This document shows, piece after piece, positions 62,836 through 64,000 of a DNA stretch of 64,000 bases. Positions within the stretch are counted from its first letter, which is position 1. Each line of letters opens with the position of its first letter. Below the pieces are notes generated by a model. That model searched no databases. It worked only from the letters and a program-made list of their open reading frames with translations, and had not been told where the DNA came from. The position numbers and the translations under genes are program-made. The stretch is from assembly GCA_903939115.1 (NCBI GenBank), contig CAJAFV010000075.1:62001-126000 (forward strand), read 5' to 3'. Source of the DNA: an uncultured Geobacteraceae bacterium (GTDB taxonomy: Bacteria; Desulfobacterota; Desulfuromonadia; Geobacterales; Pseudopelobacteraceae).

Positions 62836-64000
62836 CTACGACGATATTTCGGCGTAAAATGCCTGGAGATCATCGGTAAGCTGGCCGATCATCGCAACCG
62901 CTTCATCGAGCCTCCCCTCGCGCGCAAGCGCTTCAAGCGCGGTAGCGGTTTCTCGTACAACGCAGGCGGATATATTGCCGGCGGCCCCCTTGATAGTATG
63001 AGCCTGAATCCGGATTTGTTCAGTATCACCACGCGCCGCGGCTGACTGGAGCAGCTCCATATAGCCGGCCACATTTCTGCTGAACATCCCAATGAAGCGC
63101 CCGAGCATCTCCTCGCGACCGCCGAGGCGCTCCAGAAGTTCGCTACGGTTGAACACCGGGGCGGTTTTTCCGGATTCAGCCTGACCTTCCTGACTTTCCT
63201 GAACGTCCTGAGTAGCCTGAACTTTCTGACCTTCCTGACCTTCCTGAATGGCCTGAGCATTCGGCCCTTGCAAGGCTTCCCCAACCAGTTTTTCGAGCAT
63301 TGCCAGAATTTCAGCAGTCCGAGCCGGCTTTGACAGATAGGCATCCATGTCCGCCGCCAGACATTTTTCCCGGTCTCCCTGCATTGCGTACGCTGTCATG
63401 GCGACGATCGGAGTCCGTCCGGCACCGCGCGCATGCTCAATTTCACGTATTTCCCGTACGGCTCCATAGCCGTCCAGAATCGGCATCTGAATATCCATGA
63501 AGACGAGATCGAATGTTCCCTGTGAAAACTGTTCAACCGCTTCCCGCCCGTTATGAGCCATAGTTACACGGTGGCTCCACTTTTCGAGCGTGGCCCGCAG
63601 TAGCTCCCGGTTGATCTCCACGTCATCGACTACCAGTATTGAGCAGCGGCCCCGCTCTTCCCTGACGCTGTGCCGGGTGACAATATCGGCCGGATGAGGC
63701 TGCTCGCTGATGATCGCTATCAAAGTATCGTGCAGTTCCTCCATGACGACCGGCTTGGTCAGATAGCCGGCAATGTGAAGTTCGCGGCATTTATTCGCAT
63801 CACCGCGAATTCCGGCGCTCGGCATGGCCAGGATCTGCAGGGCATCGTATTCTTTCTGACTGCGCAGTGTAGACGCCAGCTCCCAGCCATCCATGCGCGG
63901 CATATGGACATCGGTCAGCATAAGTCGGGGTATGGTGCCGGTGCAGCGCATCTGATCCAGCATAGTCAGTGCCTCTGCCGCGTCAGAGGCCACCTGGACA
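62836..64000 (-). CDS. hybrid histidine kinase C-terminal part (REC-REC-HPt), truncated by window end
   Basis: The frame stays open to the window's right edge, so the N-terminal kinase part lies outside. Visible domains on the minus strand: a receiver (LMLTDVHMPRMDGWEL, with phospho-Asp), a second receiver (ILVVDDVEINRELLR; LVFMDIQMPILDGYGAV; MTAYAMQGDREKCLAADMD and LSKP), a Gln-rich linker of about 27 residues and an HPt domain (HTIKGAAGNI with the phospho-His). This is the output half of a BarA/TorS-type phosphorelay kinase. The linker is coded by nine 9-base units. Confidence 0.92.
   Translation of the reverse strand, partial: VQVASDAAEALTMLDQMRCTGTIPRLMLTDVHMPRMDGWELASTLRSQKEYDALQILAMPSAGIRGDANKCRELHIAGYLTKPVVMEELHDTLIAIISEQPHPADIVTRHSVREERGRCSILVVDDVEINRELLRATLEKWSHRVTMAHNGREAVEQFSQGTFDLVFMDIQMPILDGYGAVREIREIEHARGAGRTPIVAMTAYAMQGDREKCLAADMDAYLSKPARTAEILAMLEKLVGEALQGPNAQAIQEGQEGQKVQATQDVQESQEGQAESGKTAPVFNRSELLERLGGREEMLGRFIGMFSRNVAGYMELLQSAAARGDTEQIRIQAHTIKGAAGNISACVVRETATALEALAREGRLDEAVAMIGQLTDDLQAFYAEISS
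63181..63261 (-). repeat. nine 9-base units coding a Gln-rich linker
   Basis: On the plus strand the stretch divides exactly into nine 9-mers of the form CTGANNTTC (for example CTGACCTTC, CTGACTTTC, CTGAACGTC). They encode a Q-x-x type linker (EGQ, KVQ, ATQ, DVQ) between the second receiver and the HPt domain. Unit-length changes would preserve the frame. Confidence 0.8.

Noticed and set aside
63181-63261. minisatellite as non-coding element or CRISPR
   Set aside because: The units lie in frame within a kinase linker and have no spacers.

Overview
The window looks like chromosomal DNA from a Gram-negative delta-proteobacterium, most likely the Geobacter/Desulfuromonadales group (Desulfobacterota). 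This is an inference from gene content: lipopolysaccharide heptose genes, LolCDE/MacB-type exporters, NiFe-hydrogenase maturation genes, the carboxynorspermidine-type polyamine route, a short type-I DAHP synthase, and several families of intergenic palindromic repeats. I see no rRNA or tRNA gene, CRISPR array or transposase. About 90% of the window is coding, and most genes are housekeeping.

Layout. 1-2.8 kb: a photo-oxidative/UV-stress type group (DUF1295, DUF2177, SOUL heme-binding protein, UV endonuclease UvsE), then a frameshifted mipA/ompV gene. 3.7-7.1 kb (minus): adaptor-permease-ATPase exporter with a coupled small membrane protein. 7.3-10.9 kb: pirin, ferredoxin-nitroreductase, DUF393 protein and Old Yellow Enzyme, with an IscR/Rrf2-like palindrome between the last two. 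11.1-13.4 kb: an AT-rich lipoprotein glycoside-hydrolase gene bracketed by direct repeats. 13.6-14.6 kb: aroF. 14.7-22.2 kb (minus): a compact operon that looks like a synthase-dependent exopolysaccharide system (Crp/Fnr regulator, secreted TIM-barrel hydrolase, TPR/outer-membrane barrel, membrane HEAT protein, processive GT2 synthase, membrane-anchored tyrosine-phosphatase-like protein).

22.4-33 kb: tkt, thiL, two PpiC lipoprotein chaperones, a degenerate double-receiver protein, hldE-gmhA-GT2 and mreB. 33.1-37.4 kb: a second adaptor/ATPase/two-permease exporter. 37.4-39.3 kb: a small toxin-antitoxin island (RelB/DinJ-YafQ and HicAB) with two related, truncated XRE regulators, identical-type terminators and clear palindromic operators; hicA appears to be leaderless. 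39.4-47.2 kb: ileS-lspA, an amidohydrolase, lon and hsp20. 47.4-51.6 kb: speA, carboxynorspermidine synthase-type dehydrogenase and nspC, a tight polyamine operon. 51.9-64 kb: priA, an MsbA-like exporter, hypB, rmuC, hypF, hypC, hypD, a YqeG-like HAD phosphatase, and the 3' part of a hybrid histidine kinase.

The most interesting items are the polysaccharide operon with its unusual HEAT and phosphatase partners, the hydrolase gene between direct repeats, a structured palindromic repeat family whose paired arms differ between copies but stay complementary, and the compact hicA promoter/operator.
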